DNA of 64,000 bases from the NCBI RefSeq assembly GCF_900291985.1, contig NZ_LT985980.1, positions 1,686,001 through 1,750,000 on the forward strand. Reading direction: 5' to 3'. The notes below the pieces were generated by a model. That model was given only the letters and a program-made list of their open reading frames with translations. It was not told the origin of the DNA and did no database searches. Position 1 is the stretch's first letter, and the number at the start of each line of letters is the position of its first letter. Below, one piece after another: positions 8,465-17,429 of this stretch. The position numbers and the translations under genes were made by a program. This DNA comes from Lysinibacillus timonensis (lineage in GTDB: Bacteria; Bacillota; Bacilli; Bacillales_A; Planococcaceae).

Positions 8465-9340
8465 CTAAATACCAAACTTTTGTCGGAAACCGCATTTTTT
8501 ACATAATTCCTCAACTGCTATACGCTTTGAAAAACCATCTACCAATTGGTTCGCTCTTTCCCCTTCCACTATTTCCGAAAACGACTTCTCATTTATATTT
8601 CCTAAATTAATAACCCCTTCCCCATCCAGACAGCAAGGTACAACGGTTCCATCAACTAAAATTGCGGCATGACTTTTTAAGGCATGGCAAAACCCTTTTC
8701 CATCATCTGCTGGTGCATGAAGGCTTGGCCATCTAAACTCATGGTCTTGGTTTAAATAAATATTGTCTGCTATTTTCACACCCTTACCAGGTTCTACTCT
8801 TTCTTCAATTCTAAAGTCAAGGTCATATTCATTTTCAAGTATTTCCAACGTTTCTCTATTTCTTCTATTTGCTAAATCAGTTGCATGACCTCTTTGTAAA
8901 TTCCAAAGTCGATAGGAGATTAATATCTTTTGTTTCCGAGCTTCACGTACAAATTCTAAAATATCTTCTAAGTACTTTTCACGATTTTCAGAACCCTCAT
9001 GTCCGTCAAAACTATGTAATGAAAAGTTAATTTGTCGAAGTGCTGGTTTCCCTAGTAACTTTTCTCTATTCTTTTTAATAAGAGTACCATTCGTTGTTAT
9101 GTTTACTTTGAAACCTTTTTCGTGAGCTGCATCAAGTAACTGATCAATCCTAGGATGCAGGAGGGGTTCTCCTTTTACGTGTAGATAAATATATTTTGTA
9201 TGTGGCCTAATTTCATCTAGTATTCTATTAAACGCATCAAGCTTAATAATTCCTTTTGTTCTTTGAGTGGGGGGACAAAAACTGCATGCAAGATTACAAA
9301 CACTAGTAATCTCTATATAAACCTTTTTAAAAGTTTTCAC
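8465..9340 (-). CDS. Radical SAM protein with SPASM-like C-terminus
   Basis: 291 residues, GTG start after GGAG. The N-terminus has the radical SAM cluster motif CNLACSFC (residues 15-22, CxxxCxxC) and the fold continues through LHVKGEPLLHP (GE-like motif) and FKVNITTNGTL. The C-terminus has additional cysteines (FCHALKSHAAI, VVPCCLDGEG, ELCKKCGFR) like a SPASM/twitch auxiliary iron-sulfur domain with a GNINEKSFSEIV stretch. SPASM proteins modify peptides or act as enzyme-activating proteins. No small precursor peptide or partner enzyme is evident in the neighbourhood, so the substrate is unknown. Confidence 0.88.
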   Translation of the reverse strand: MKTFKKVYIEITSVCNLACSFCPPTQRTKGIIKLDAFNRILDEIRPHTKYIYLHVKGEPLLHPRIDQLLDAAHEKGFKVNITTNGTLIKKNREKLLGKPALRQINFSLHSFDGHEGSENREKYLEDILEFVREARKQKILISYRLWNLQRGHATDLANRRNRETLEILENEYDLDFRIEERVEPGKGVKIADNIYLNQDHEFRWPSLHAPADDGKGFCHALKSHAAILVDGTVVPCCLDGEGVINLGNINEKSFSEIVEGERANQLVDGFSKRIAVEELCKKCGFRQKFGI

Positions 9341-9428
9341 TAGGTAAACTCCATTTCAAATATATAATTTTTCTTATTTTAACAAAATTACTCTATTTTC
9401 GACATTACAAATTATTTGAAATAAAAAA

Positions 9429-9468
9429 AGTGATGAATTTGTTTTCATCAAAAAACAAATTCATCACT
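9429..9468 (-). terminator. Terminator after yunC
   Basis: A 17-bp perfect stem (AGTGATGAATTTGTTTT and its complement) with a six-base loop; on the minus strand it runs into a T-tract just after the yunC stop. Confidence 0.9.
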
Positions 9469-9483
9469 ATAGTTGTCTCAATA

Positions 9484-9786
9484 TTAAATCATTTTAAGCA
9501 ATGCCTCTTCACCAATCATGCCCTTTACTATCCCAAGGTTTTCTGCCTCGTAAGTAACGGATTCTAATGGTGCCTTTAGTAATTCGTCAATTGTTCTAAC
9601 GCCAACCGCACGACCAGCAATAATTTTTCGATCCTTTAACTTACTGTTAAGTAATCCAACATCCAATGCCCCACACATTATATAGCCAATGTCATTTGAT
9701 ATGGTTAATAATGTTGTTTTAGGTAAGTATACTGTTACTGCAGTGAAAATATGTCCTTGAATATTTAGCGTTTCTGTTGAAATCAT
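9484..9786 (-). CDS. yunC: DUF1805 protein YunC
   Basis: 100 residues from the ATG at 9786 (MISTETLNIQG), preceded by GGAGGTGGAG; the longer frame to 9801 reads through that ribosome-binding site. The sequence (YIMCGALDVGLLNSKLKDRK, IAGRAVGVRTIDELLKAPL) matches the DUF1805/YunC family, in B. subtilis about the same length. Single-domain cytoplasmic protein of unknown biochemical role. Confidence 0.85.
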   Translation of the reverse strand: MISTETLNIQGHIFTAVTVYLPKTTLLTISNDIGYIMCGALDVGLLNSKLKDRKIIAGRAVGVRTIDELLKAPLESVTYEAENLGIVKGMIGEEALLKMI

Positions 9787-9866
9787 CCGCTCCACCTCCA
9801 TTAATATAAATATGGAAGTAGTAAGGAAGTTGTTAACGTTTTTTTTACTTCATTTCGAATTGTAGC

Positions 9867-9944
9867 ATTCTTTCTGCGACGAGCAGCTACTGCAGCGCAG
9901 GAGCAATTCTTTCTGCGACGAGCAGCTACTGCAGCGCAGGAGCA
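9867..9944. repeat. 39-bp GC-rich sequence in exact tandem duplicate
   Basis: Two identical adjacent copies (9867-9905 and 9906-9944), each beginning ATTCTTTCTGCGACGAGCAG and ending GCAGGAGCA. Much more GC-rich than its surroundings, between yunC and the next gene, with no open frame. Confidence 0.85.
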
Positions 9945-10005
9945 ATTGATTGTTTCGGTAGATTATAAGCAGCAATAAGCTAGTAATATAATTAAGTTTA
10001 TTATG

Positions 10006-10716
10006 TTATACCCATGGTCCAACCAATCTTTTTTCATGTTTATATTGGTTAATTATCAGGCAAATCATTTGATACCAATGTGTACATTCCTTTATTGCAT
10101 CCTTGTACTCTTCACTATCGGTATCGATTCCATCATCATTCTCCATAAACGTGTATTCAATAGTATGATTCGAAAAATCATCAATGACTACTTTTAACTT
10201 TAGCTTCTTGATCGTGTCATATTCTTCATCATCTTCTTTCTCAGCGTCGTTACTATTAATAATATTAATAATTGGTATACCCTCTTCTGTTACTTTCCCT
10301 CCAAGAGACCCATCCTTCGGAAATAAATATTTTACTACACCATCTTCCACTATTGCCACTTCAGTAATTTTCGAGAAAGGAAAAGACTTATATTTAAAAT
10401 CAACATCGATATAATCTCTATTCGCAACATAAAATGTATGATGGTTTTCATCTATCAACAAACTATTTAAAAGATCTTCTGATAATGTGTATTTCGTATG
10501 GGGGATTTCTCTCAAATATTCTTCACTTTCCATTCGATCATTTTCTTTTCTCTTATCTAATTCCTTTTTCAATTCAACATAACCCCAAGTAAACAATACA
10601 AGGGCAATAAATAGATAAGAACCTACCATCCAAAGTGACCAAAGGTAAAAAGATATTACGAAAAATGCAATCCCTAAAAGAAATATATATCCAATCATAA
10701 ACATTTTCATAGTCAT
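10006..10716 (-). CDS. Hypothetical membrane-anchored protein
   Basis: 236 residues. Two closely spaced hydrophobic helices at the N-terminus (about 5-25 and 28-47), then a charged stretch and a soluble domain of about 180 residues rich in Asp/Glu with beta-strand-like segments (HHTFYVANRDYIDVDFKYKS; GVVKYLFPKDGSLGG). AAGGGG precedes the ATG; a second ATG two codons later is equally possible. It resembles the PH-like/YcxB type of membrane-associated proteins only in layout, and I do not recognise the family. Monocistronic. Confidence 0.7.
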   Translation of the reverse strand: MTMKMFMIGYIFLLGIAFFVISFYLWSLWMVGSYLFIALVLFTWGYVELKKELDKRKENDRMESEEYLREIPHTKYTLSEDLLNSLLIDENHHTFYVANRDYIDVDFKYKSFPFSKITEVAIVEDGVVKYLFPKDGSLGGKVTEEGIPIINIINSNDAEKEDDEEYDTIKKLKLKVVIDDFSNHTIEYTFMENDDGIDTDSEEYKDAIKECTHWYQMICLIINQYKHEKRLVGPWV

Positions 10717-10937
10717 TCATCCCCTTCGAATGTTTTCGAATTAAAACATATTAAATCATATTCGAAAAAATAGAAATTCATACTTATTTTTCATACTTAA
10801 TAGAAAATTTGAGAGTGTAAAAGGTTATATGGTACTTAGTTTAGCTATCGTATAGGACATTTGATAAATAGCTATACTAATTAATGTTATATCTCGTATT
10901 TAAACTGAAAAGTAGTTGTTGAAAAGAGGGAGCTAAA

Positions 10938-12602
10938 TTGACAGAAAGAGAAAATCAATTATCTATTTTTGCATTAGGCGGTATTAACGAAATCGGTAAA
11001 AACATGTATGTTTTAGAATACGGTAATGATTTAGTAATCGTTGATTGTGGTGCCAAGTTTGCAGACGATGCATTGTTAGGAATTAATTTAATTATCCCTG
11101 ATGTAACATACTTACAAGAGAACTCACATAAAATTCGTGGTTTAGTTGTCACACATGGACATGAGGATCATATTGGAGGTATTCCTTACTTCCTAAAAAA
11201 ATTAAATGTTCCTGTTTATGCTACAAGGTTTACACTAGGGTTAATTGAATTAAAACTGAAGGAACATAAAATACTTCGTGAATCAACGCTCATTGAAATT
11301 AATTCAAATTCAAAACTAGATTTCGGAAATATTCAAGTAAGCTTTTTCAGAACAAGTCATAGTATTCCTGATTGCCTAGCTATTGTTTTTGATACTCCAG
11401 AAGGGAAAGTCGTACACACTGGAGATTTTAAATTTGATTTGACTCCAGTGAATAATCAATACACTGACATTCACAAAATGGCGAAAATCGGTGAAGAGGG
11501 AATCTTAATGTTAATTTCCGAAAGTACTAATGCGGAAAGACCAGGCTTGACTCCATCTGAAAGTAAAGTAGGACAGCATATAGAGGAAGCATTTTTTAGT
11601 GCGACAGGAAAAGTCATTATTTCCACTTTTGCATCAAATGTCAATCGCGTACAACAAATTGTTGAAGCTTGTAAAAAAACAAATCGGAAACTCGCATTGC
11701 TTGGTCGAAGCATGGTGAATGTCATTTCTGTTGCAAGAGCACGGGGCTATTTAGATGTACCTGATTGGATGCTTGTTGATGCACGAGATTCACGACAACT
11801 CCCTCCCGAGCGTGTCACGATTTTATGTACTGGGAGTCAAGGTGAGCCACTCGCAGCACTTTCCCGCTTATCAACAAACAGTAATCGAGATGTAAAGGTA
11901 ATGCCAAACGATACTGTTATTTTTGCGGCTTCTCCTATACCAGGAAATGAAAAAGATGTATCAAAAATTGTAGATAATCTATTCCAACTTGGCGCTAATG
12001 TAATTTATGGATCTTCAAGTATTACAGGAATGCACGTATCTGGTCATGGTTATCAAGAAGATTTAAAACTAATGATTACGCTCATGAAACCGAAATACTT
12101 TATTCCAATACATGGAGAATATCGTATGCTTCATTTACACCGGAAATTAGCTGAAGCCGTTGGAGTAGAAAGAGGACATTCCTTTATTATTAAAAATGGC
12201 GATGTCGTAGATGTACAGAATGGTCAAGCACGACAAGCACGTAAAGTAATTGCTGGAGATACTTATGTGGATAATGCAGGAGATGATGAAGTAGGCGATA
12301 TCGTTCTTCGCGACCGTAAACAACTTTCTGAGGAAGGTATGCTTGTCATTGTTGTAACTGTTAATAAGGAAAATGGGAAACGCGTTTCCGATCCAGATAG
12401 TATATCCCGCGGTTTTGTTTATGCGAAGAATTCCGAGGAACTTATCACAAATATTAATGAAGTTGTTAAAAGAACAATTGATCCATTTAAGGATCCTAAT
12501 ATTTTAGGAATGAAACGCGCAATTAAAAAAGAAGTTGGCAATTACGTTTATGAAAAAACGAATAAAAAGCCGATGATTTTGCCAATTATACTCGCGATAT
12601 AA
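10938..12602 (+). CDS. Ribonuclease J family exonuclease/endonuclease
   Basis: 554 residues, TTG start after AGAGGGAG. Metallo-beta-lactamase core with VVTHGHEDHIGGIPY near residue 72, a beta-CASP domain (STFASNVNRVQQIV; LCTGSQGEPLAALSRL; FIPIHGEYRMLHLH) and the C-terminal domain ending YEKTNKKPMILPII, all features of RNase J. These enzymes degrade and mature mRNA and rRNA from the 5' end. It is not preceded by rpoY as rnjA of B. subtilis is, and it diverges from B. subtilis J1 across the MBL domain, so it may be an extra paralogue rather than the main J1; no symbol is given. A terminator follows directly. Confidence 0.9.
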   Translation: MTERENQLSIFALGGINEIGKNMYVLEYGNDLVIVDCGAKFADDALLGINLIIPDVTYLQENSHKIRGLVVTHGHEDHIGGIPYFLKKLNVPVYATRFTLGLIELKLKEHKILRESTLIEINSNSKLDFGNIQVSFFRTSHSIPDCLAIVFDTPEGKVVHTGDFKFDLTPVNNQYTDIHKMAKIGEEGILMLISESTNAERPGLTPSESKVGQHIEEAFFSATGKVIISTFASNVNRVQQIVEACKKTNRKLALLGRSMVNVISVARARGYLDVPDWMLVDARDSRQLPPERVTILCTGSQGEPLAALSRLSTNSNRDVKVMPNDTVIFAASPIPGNEKDVSKIVDNLFQLGANVIYGSSSITGMHVSGHGYQEDLKLMITLMKPKYFIPIHGEYRMLHLHRKLAEAVGVERGHSFIIKNGDVVDVQNGQARQARKVIAGDTYVDNAGDDEVGDIVLRDRKQLSEEGMLVIVVTVNKENGKRVSDPDSISRGFVYAKNSEELITNINEVVKRTIDPFKDPNILGMKRAIKKEVGNYVYEKTNKKPMILPIILAI

Positions 12603-12628
12603 AAAGTGCCCTGTTTAGGCACTTTTTT
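12601..12628 (+). terminator. Terminator after RNase J gene
   Basis: AAAAAGTGCC and GGCACTTTTTT pair around a seven-base loop immediately after the stop codon. Confidence 0.9.
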
Positions 12629-12649
12629 ATTTATGATGATTAACTGCTT

Positions 12650-12770
12650 TTACGAGCAAGTTTTATCTACTTATGAGCAACTTTGGCGTCGATATGAGCG
12701 ACTTCCTGGCATATGAGCGACTTCTCCGCACAAATGAGCAACTTCCCTGGCATATGAGCGACTTCTCGAA
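12650..12770. repeat. Degenerate tandem repeat, unit about 20 bp with ATGAGCGACTTC core
   Basis: ATGAGC recurs at 12673, 12694, 12713, 12734 and 12754 (spacing 21, 19, 21, 20), each followed by A/GACTT and a variable CCTGGCAT-like stretch; a more degenerate copy (ACGAGCAAGTTTT) starts at about 12652. It lies between two convergent terminators and holds no gene. Confidence 0.85.
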
Positions 12771-12786
12771 AAATTAGCTAAAAAAG

Positions 12787-12814
12787 ATCCTCTTTCGAAT
12801 AATCGAAAGAGGAT
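12787..12814 (-). terminator. Terminator of the ehu-like operon
   Basis: 12-bp stem ATCCTCTTTCGA / TCGAAAGAGGAT with a four-base loop; on the minus strand followed by CTTTTTT. Confidence 0.9.
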
Positions 12815-12822
12815 TTCTTGTG

Positions 12823-13605
12823 TTATACAGATTCTGTTCTTCTAAAACGATGTAGAAAGCTTTGAAGACGTTCATTTGTTTCGTTTTCAAATACCTCTTT
12901 TGCTGTACCTTGTTCTGCGATAACACCATTATCAAGAAATAGTACTTTATCAGCAATATCCAATGCAAAATCCATCTCATGCGTTACGAGAACCATAGCC
13001 ATGTCGTCATTTACCGCTATATCTCTAATTACCTCTAATACTTCCCCTACTAATTCAGGATCTAGAGCAGATGTTACTTCATCAAATAACATAATTTTAG
13101 GGCGCATTACTAAAGCACGTGCCATCGCAACTCTCTGTTTTTGGCCACCAGACAATTGTGATGGATAATTATTTAATTTAGTACCAAGGCCAACCCGTTC
13201 TAGCATGTGAATAGCTCTTTCTCGAACTTCCTCTTTATTTTCCTTCTTTACATTAATCGGAGCTACCATACAATTTTCTAATACCGTCATATGTGGAAAA
13301 AGGTTAAAGTGCTGAAAGACCATTCCAATGTCTCCACGCATACTTCTTAAGTGGGTTTCATTTGCTTTAACGAGTTTCCCTTTCTTTTTCATTTTCCACA
13401 GATTTTCACCATTTACTAGAATATCACCAGAAGTAGGTTTCTCTAGTGTCATTAACATACGAATTAGTGTTGTTTTTCCTGATCCACTAGGTCCAATCAC
13501 AGCAACTTTTTCAGACGGAAGTATGTCTAGATCAATTCCCTTCAATATCTGTGTTTTACCAAAAGCTTTCTTTACATCTTTAAATTGCACGATAGGTTCA
13601 GCCAA
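12823..13605 (-). CDS. ehuA: ABC transporter ATP-binding protein, polar amino acid/ectoine type
   Basis: 260 residues from a TTG at 13605, seven bases after GGAGG; the longer frame includes that ribosome-binding site. Walker A GPSGSGKTT, signature LSGGQKQRVAMARAL and Walker B IMLFDEVTSALDP are intact, and the sequence is of the GlnQ/HisP class. It is the last gene of a binding protein-permease-permease-ATPase operon in the order of ehuBCDA. It powers import of the ligand of the binding protein at the inner face of the membrane. The general class is certain; the ehu assignment is inferred. Confidence 0.88.
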   Translation of the reverse strand: MAEPIVQFKDVKKAFGKTQILKGIDLDILPSEKVAVIGPSGSGKTTLIRMLMTLEKPTSGDILVNGENLWKMKKKGKLVKANETHLRSMRGDIGMVFQHFNLFPHMTVLENCMVAPINVKKENKEEVRERAIHMLERVGLGTKLNNYPSQLSGGQKQRVAMARALVMRPKIMLFDEVTSALDPELVGEVLEVIRDIAVNDDMAMVLVTHEMDFALDIADKVLFLDNGVIAEQGTAKEVFENETNERLQSFLHRFRRTESV

Positions 13606-13716
13606 TTTGATTCCTCCATTCAAATTTATCAATATTTCCACTAATAAATCAGCAGTTCGACTATACGCTATGTCCTGAAAATATCGAGCAAGATTGTCAT
13701 TAATTTGTGATAATGT

Positions 13717-14406
13717 TTATATAACTTTTGAGCTACCCTTGAATCGTGTATTCATTTTTAATTCCAATCTTTTAATTAATTTTGAAGATGGATAGCTTAG
13801 TAATAGGAAGATAATGCCAACAATGGTTAATGGTTCTAGATATGCAAAATTCCTAGAGCCAAATGTGTTTGCCATAAGTAAAATACCTGTTGCACCAATA
13901 GTTGAGGCTAATGGTACTTCCTTGAACATGATAATAAAATAATTACCTAACATTGGAATAGTTGGTGGGATTGCTTGAGGTAAAATAATGTTTCTCCATT
14001 TATCAATAGTAGAGAAATTTAACGCTTTAGCTGCTTCCCATTGACCTTTGTTGACAGCTTCAATACCTGAACGATAGATTTCTCCAATATAAGTACTAAA
14101 GTGAACACCTAAGCCTAAAACTGCACTAGTAAGAGGATCTAATGTTACGCCGATATAAGGAATCATTGGCCATGCATAAAAAATAAAGAATAATTGGACG
14201 AGTGGTGGTGTAGATCTGATAAACTCCATTGTCCAAGTTACAATCCAAGAAAACCATTTTATCGGGACTCTTCTTAAAAATAGCCAAACAAATCCAAATA
14301 AAAGCGAAAAGGCAAAACATGCTAGTGTTAAGCCGACTGTTACCCCAATACCTTGAAGGACAAAAGGTACAGCTTCATAAAACGTTTCTTGACTCCAATT
14401 ACTCAT
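13717..14406 (-). CDS. ehuD: ABC transporter permease, ectoine/amino acid type
   Basis: 229 residues with five membrane helices and the permease EAA loop EAAKALNFSTIDKWRNIILP, which docks onto the ATPase. Its ATG overlaps the end of the preceding permease gene by four bases, showing translational coupling. Belongs to the HisM/GlnP family; with its partner it forms the channel of the importer. The ehuD name rests on gene order and the EhuB-like binding protein. Confidence 0.85.
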   Translation of the reverse strand: MSNWSQETFYEAVPFVLQGIGVTVGLTLACFAFSLLFGFVWLFLRRVPIKWFSWIVTWTMEFIRSTPPLVQLFFIFYAWPMIPYIGVTLDPLTSAVLGLGVHFSTYIGEIYRSGIEAVNKGQWEAAKALNFSTIDKWRNIILPQAIPPTIPMLGNYFIIMFKEVPLASTIGATGILLMANTFGSRNFAYLEPLTIVGIIFLLLSYPSSKLIKRLELKMNTRFKGSSKVI

Positions 14407-15065
14407 ACACTAGCTACTCCTCTCTTTGATATTTCTTCCGCTTTTCTAGTTAGCAAAATAAGTGGGATTGCGATAATGAAGTACAATATTAAAACAAGGA
14501 GGTAAATCAACGGTGCTTGTGAAAGGTTTGTGCTTCGTAATATATCTCCGTAATATAAAATATCTCTCATTCCAATTAGAGAAACGAGGGACGTTCCTTT
14601 TAGCATTTGAATTGTGTAGTTCCCAAACTCGGGTAGCATCATTCGAATTGCTTGAGGGAGAATAATGAGGCGCATCCGCTGCATTGGTGATAAATTTAAT
14701 GCAATACTGGCTTCTGTTTGTCCTTTATCAACAGCGATGATGGCCCCTCTTACTACTTCCGATAAATAGGCGCCGTAATTTAACCCAATTGCAATAACAC
14801 CCACCCACCAGTTAGAACCTAGACGGATATCAAATAGCATCGGGATTGCATAAACTAACCAGAATAATTGAACGATTAATGATGTTCCTCTAAAGATTTC
14901 AACGTATAAGCTAGTAATTTTGCGTACAATTATACTTTTAGATAGTTGACATAATCCCGCGACAAAGGCAAAAAAATAAGCGAATAGAGCCGAAACAAGC
15001 AGAACAGAAAGTGTTATTCCTAATCCCTTTAATAACTGAGGCATAATTTCTATAATCGAACTAAT
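14403..15065 (-). CDS. ehuC: ABC transporter permease, ectoine/amino acid type, probable ATT start
   Basis: HisM-family permease with five helices and the EAA loop EASIALNLSPMQRMRLIILP. The first in-frame ATG (15044) has no ribosome-binding site, whereas GGGAG (15079-15075) sits nine bases before an in-frame ATT at 15065, giving MSSIIEIMPQLLKGLGITL; no ATG, GTG or TTG occurs between. I therefore place the start at the ATT, giving 220 residues; if wrong, the product is 213 residues from 15044. It overlaps the next permease gene by four bases. The binding-protein gene lies upstream, behind a hairpin. Confidence 0.8.
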   Translation of the reverse strand: MSSIIEIMPQLLKGLGITLSVLLVSALFAYFFAFVAGLCQLSKSIIVRKITSLYVEIFRGTSLIVQLFWLVYAIPMLFDIRLGSNWWVGVIAIGLNYGAYLSEVVRGAIIAVDKGQTEASIALNLSPMQRMRLIILPQAIRMMLPEFGNYTIQMLKGTSLVSLIGMRDILYYGDILRSTNLSQAPLIYLLVLILYFIIAIPLILLTRKAEEISKRGVASV

Positions 15066-15166
15066 GGTTTATCACTCCCTTTTAGACTGTTTGGCACTGA
15101 GTTTACCAACTAGTAATCTCTTAAATAACCAAAAGCCACTTTTATATGTGAACATTAGTAAAACTA

Positions 15167-15194
15167 GGGGCATCTGTTTAGTAAACAATGCCCC
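15167..15194 (-). terminator. Partial terminator/stabilising hairpin between ehuB and ehuC
   Basis: GGGGCAT and ATGCCCC, with an inner GTTTA/TAAAC pair, form a strong hairpin without a proper T-tract on the minus strand. Such hairpins between a binding protein and its permeases usually raise the relative amount of binding protein. Confidence 0.6.
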
Positions 15195-15215
15195 ATGTAG
15201 TCACTATTAAGAATT

Positions 15216-16097
15216 TTACACTTCTCCACTACATGCTTGTGCAGTTGTTACCTCACCTACATTTACCATATTACTTTGCTCACTAAAGCCGTTTGCTTCA
15301 AGTATTTCAGCGACTGTACCATCTTCTTTTAATTGGTTCAGCACTTCATTGTATGCATCACGTAAATCGGCATCTTCTATATTAAAAGCAGATGCACCGT
15401 AACTAGGAACCCCATCAACATCGGGTTGTTTAAATGTCTCTACAAATTCCAACTCATTACTATTTAGAGAATCCAATGCCATTTTTACAGTCATCTCTGT
15501 ACCAGTTGTTGCTTCTGCTCTTCCTGATTGAACTGCAGAAAAAGTAGCAGCAATATCTGGTGCAGTAACAATTTGATTAGGGTTTACTCCAGATTGTTCT
15601 AAAAACTCAATTTCAGTAGCACCTTCCATTACTACAACAGTTACGTCAGAGTTATTCGCAATATCTTCATAACTTTGTAGATTTAATGGATTACCAGCTT
15701 TTACAATTAAACCTTCACCATATTGAAGTTCAGGTTCACTGAATTGAACTCTTTCACAACGATCTGGAGTAATAGCCATTCCAGCTGTAACAACATCAAA
15801 TTGCCCAGCTTGTAACCCTGGAATTAATTGACTAAAATCAGCTAATTGAGGCTCAATAGTTTCAATGCCAAGTTCTTTAAATACCGCTTGTGCAATTTCT
15901 ACATTTGCACCTTTTAATTCCCCATTTTCTTCATAGGCATATGGCTTTTCATTAGCGAAACCAATTTTAACAGTACCTGAATTCTTTAACTCTTCCAGTC
16001 TATTTCCGTCAGCACTAGTTTGATCTGATCCACATGCCGCTAAAATAATGACAAATACACTTAAGTAAATCAAATGTAACAACCTTTTTGTTTCCAT
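15216..16097 (-). CDS. ehuB: Extracellular solute-binding lipoprotein, EhuB-like
   Basis: 293 residues: a signal peptide with lipobox ILAACG, then the family 3 solute-binding fold (KIGFANEKPYAYEENGELKG; GQFDVVTAGMAITPDRCERV). The internal TPDRC and the C-terminal AQACSGEV place two cysteines as in EhuB-type ectoine/hydroxyectoine binding proteins, which I believe this family to be; a polar amino acid remains possible. It is the first gene of the importer operon and lies divergent from a DeoR regulator. Acts on the outer face of the membrane. Confidence 0.82.
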   Translation of the reverse strand: METKRLLHLIYLSVFVIILAACGSDQTSADGNRLEELKNSGTVKIGFANEKPYAYEENGELKGANVEIAQAVFKELGIETIEPQLADFSQLIPGLQAGQFDVVTAGMAITPDRCERVQFSEPELQYGEGLIVKAGNPLNLQSYEDIANNSDVTVVVMEGATEIEFLEQSGVNPNQIVTAPDIAATFSAVQSGRAEATTGTEMTVKMALDSLNSNELEFVETFKQPDVDGVPSYGASAFNIEDADLRDAYNEVLNQLKEDGTVAEILEANGFSEQSNMVNVGEVTTAQACSGEV

Positions 16098-16427
16098 TTA
16101 CTTATCCCCCTTTAAAATTAAAAGAATGTTCAAACTAAACACTTTTCAAAACCTACTCAAAACAAAAACCCCTTTATAATCAAATCCCTTCCATCACCCC
16201 CTTTTTTGTTATTTATGAACAACTAATTGTTATATAGTGATTACATTATGGTTACATTATAAATAATTACCAATTCTTAATCAAGTTAATAACGAATATT
16301 TTGGTTACTTTGAGTACTTTGTAGTTAAATATCAACCTAAAATTACTTATCTGCAATGTTCAATTGTATTGATGTATAATATATTTTGGTTATATCTTAG
16401 TAAACAATTGTGTATAGGGTGGTATAT
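16098..16427. promoter_or_regulatory. Divergent ehuB/deoR intergenic region with direct repeats
   Basis: 330 bp without a gene. TTACATTAT occurs at 16241-16249 and again at 16252-16260, exactly 11 bp apart, and TACTTTG/GTACTTTG copies lie at about 16306-16322. Repeats one helical turn apart are plausible sites for the adjacent DeoR protein. The binding is inferred. Confidence 0.35.
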
Positions 16428-17195
16428 ATGTTAAGAACACAGCGCATTAATTCTATTCGAAAGTATGTAATAGAAAATCAAACTGCTTCAATTGACGAGT
16501 TAATTTCAGAATTCAAGGTATCAAAAAATACGATTAGAAGAGATATACAGTTTTTAGTGGAGAGCGGCGAATTGAAGAAAGTATATGGTGGAGTTGTAGT
16601 AAACCCTGCCAAACCAGATTTATCGGACGATCAATTAAAGCATCAAGTGCTCCAAGAAAACTCTATTTCTAAATCAGCTGCTTATTTTGTCGAAGATGGT
16701 GATACAATTTTTATCGATTCTGGGTTGATAATATTGGACATGTTGGAATACTTAAAAAGCAAAAAAATTACAGTCGTAACGAATAGTTTAGATTTTATAA
16801 CTTACTCTCTTCCGTTTGAAAACTTGACAGTGTTATCAATTGGAGGCCTATTAAATCGAAATTCTAAAACATTTACTGTATTGGAAAAGCACGATATATT
16901 CAAATCTTACAATATAAATAAGGCGTTTTTAGCTCCCGGAGCCATTTCAATCACTTCTGGCGCTTCCCACTCTAATCCATTAGAACACTATTTATTAAAA
17001 GCAGTGGTAGAAAAGAGTACAGAAGTCTACTTACTCGCTGAGCATTTTAAGTTCGATAAAAATGCTTTATTATCTTTCTGTGATTTGGACATAGTTGACT
17101 GCATTATTACAGATATGAAACCACATGAAAAATACATTGAATATACTCGGGAAAAGCAAATTCGGCTTGTAGTTACGGACGATATACAAGATTGA
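16428..17195 (+). CDS. DeoR family transcriptional regulator
   Basis: 255 residues from the ATG at 16428 (MLRTQRINSIRKYVIENQTA); the frame from a GTG at 16410 covers the AGGGTGG ribosome-binding site. N-terminal DeoR helix-turn-helix (ASIDELISEFKVSKNTIRRD, GELKKVYGGVV) and a C-terminal DeoRC sensor domain of the sugar-phosphate type (FIDSGLIILDML, VTNSLDF, APGAIS). It is divergent from the ehu-like operon and may regulate it, although DeoR proteins usually answer to phosphorylated sugars. A terminator follows. Confidence 0.88.
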   Translation: MLRTQRINSIRKYVIENQTASIDELISEFKVSKNTIRRDIQFLVESGELKKVYGGVVVNPAKPDLSDDQLKHQVLQENSISKSAAYFVEDGDTIFIDSGLIILDMLEYLKSKKITVVTNSLDFITYSLPFENLTVLSIGGLLNRNSKTFTVLEKHDIFKSYNINKAFLAPGAISITSGASHSNPLEHYLLKAVVEKSTEVYLLAEHFKFDKNALLSFCDLDIVDCIITDMKPHEKYIEYTREKQIRLVVTDDIQD

Positions 17196-17201
17196 TTTAT
17201 T

Positions 17202-17233
17202 AAAAAGGATGACAATTATGATCATCCTTTTTT
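17202..17233 (+). terminator. Terminator after the DeoR gene
   Basis: AAAAAGGATGA and TCATCCTTTTTT pair around a nine-base loop. Confidence 0.9.
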
Positions 17234-17429
17234 ATTTCCCTCATCTTACTTAGCCTGTTTCAATTAAATACACTCTAACTGCACTATATATCCTTTTTCA
17301 TAAATTCATTTTCGTTATGTGTTTTATCCATTTTATTACTTAATAATAATATTAGAAAATGATTAATCTAAGTCTAATGAGGACATCATTCTTTATGTAA
17401 ACATATTGATTTCCATAAGGAGGATACTA

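Noticed and set aside
10955..11152. Antisense frames within RNase J and other large genes
   Set aside because: They are shadows of genes with clear family matches on the other strand.
12650..12770. Possible CRISPR array
   Set aside because: The 19-21 bp period leaves no spacers.
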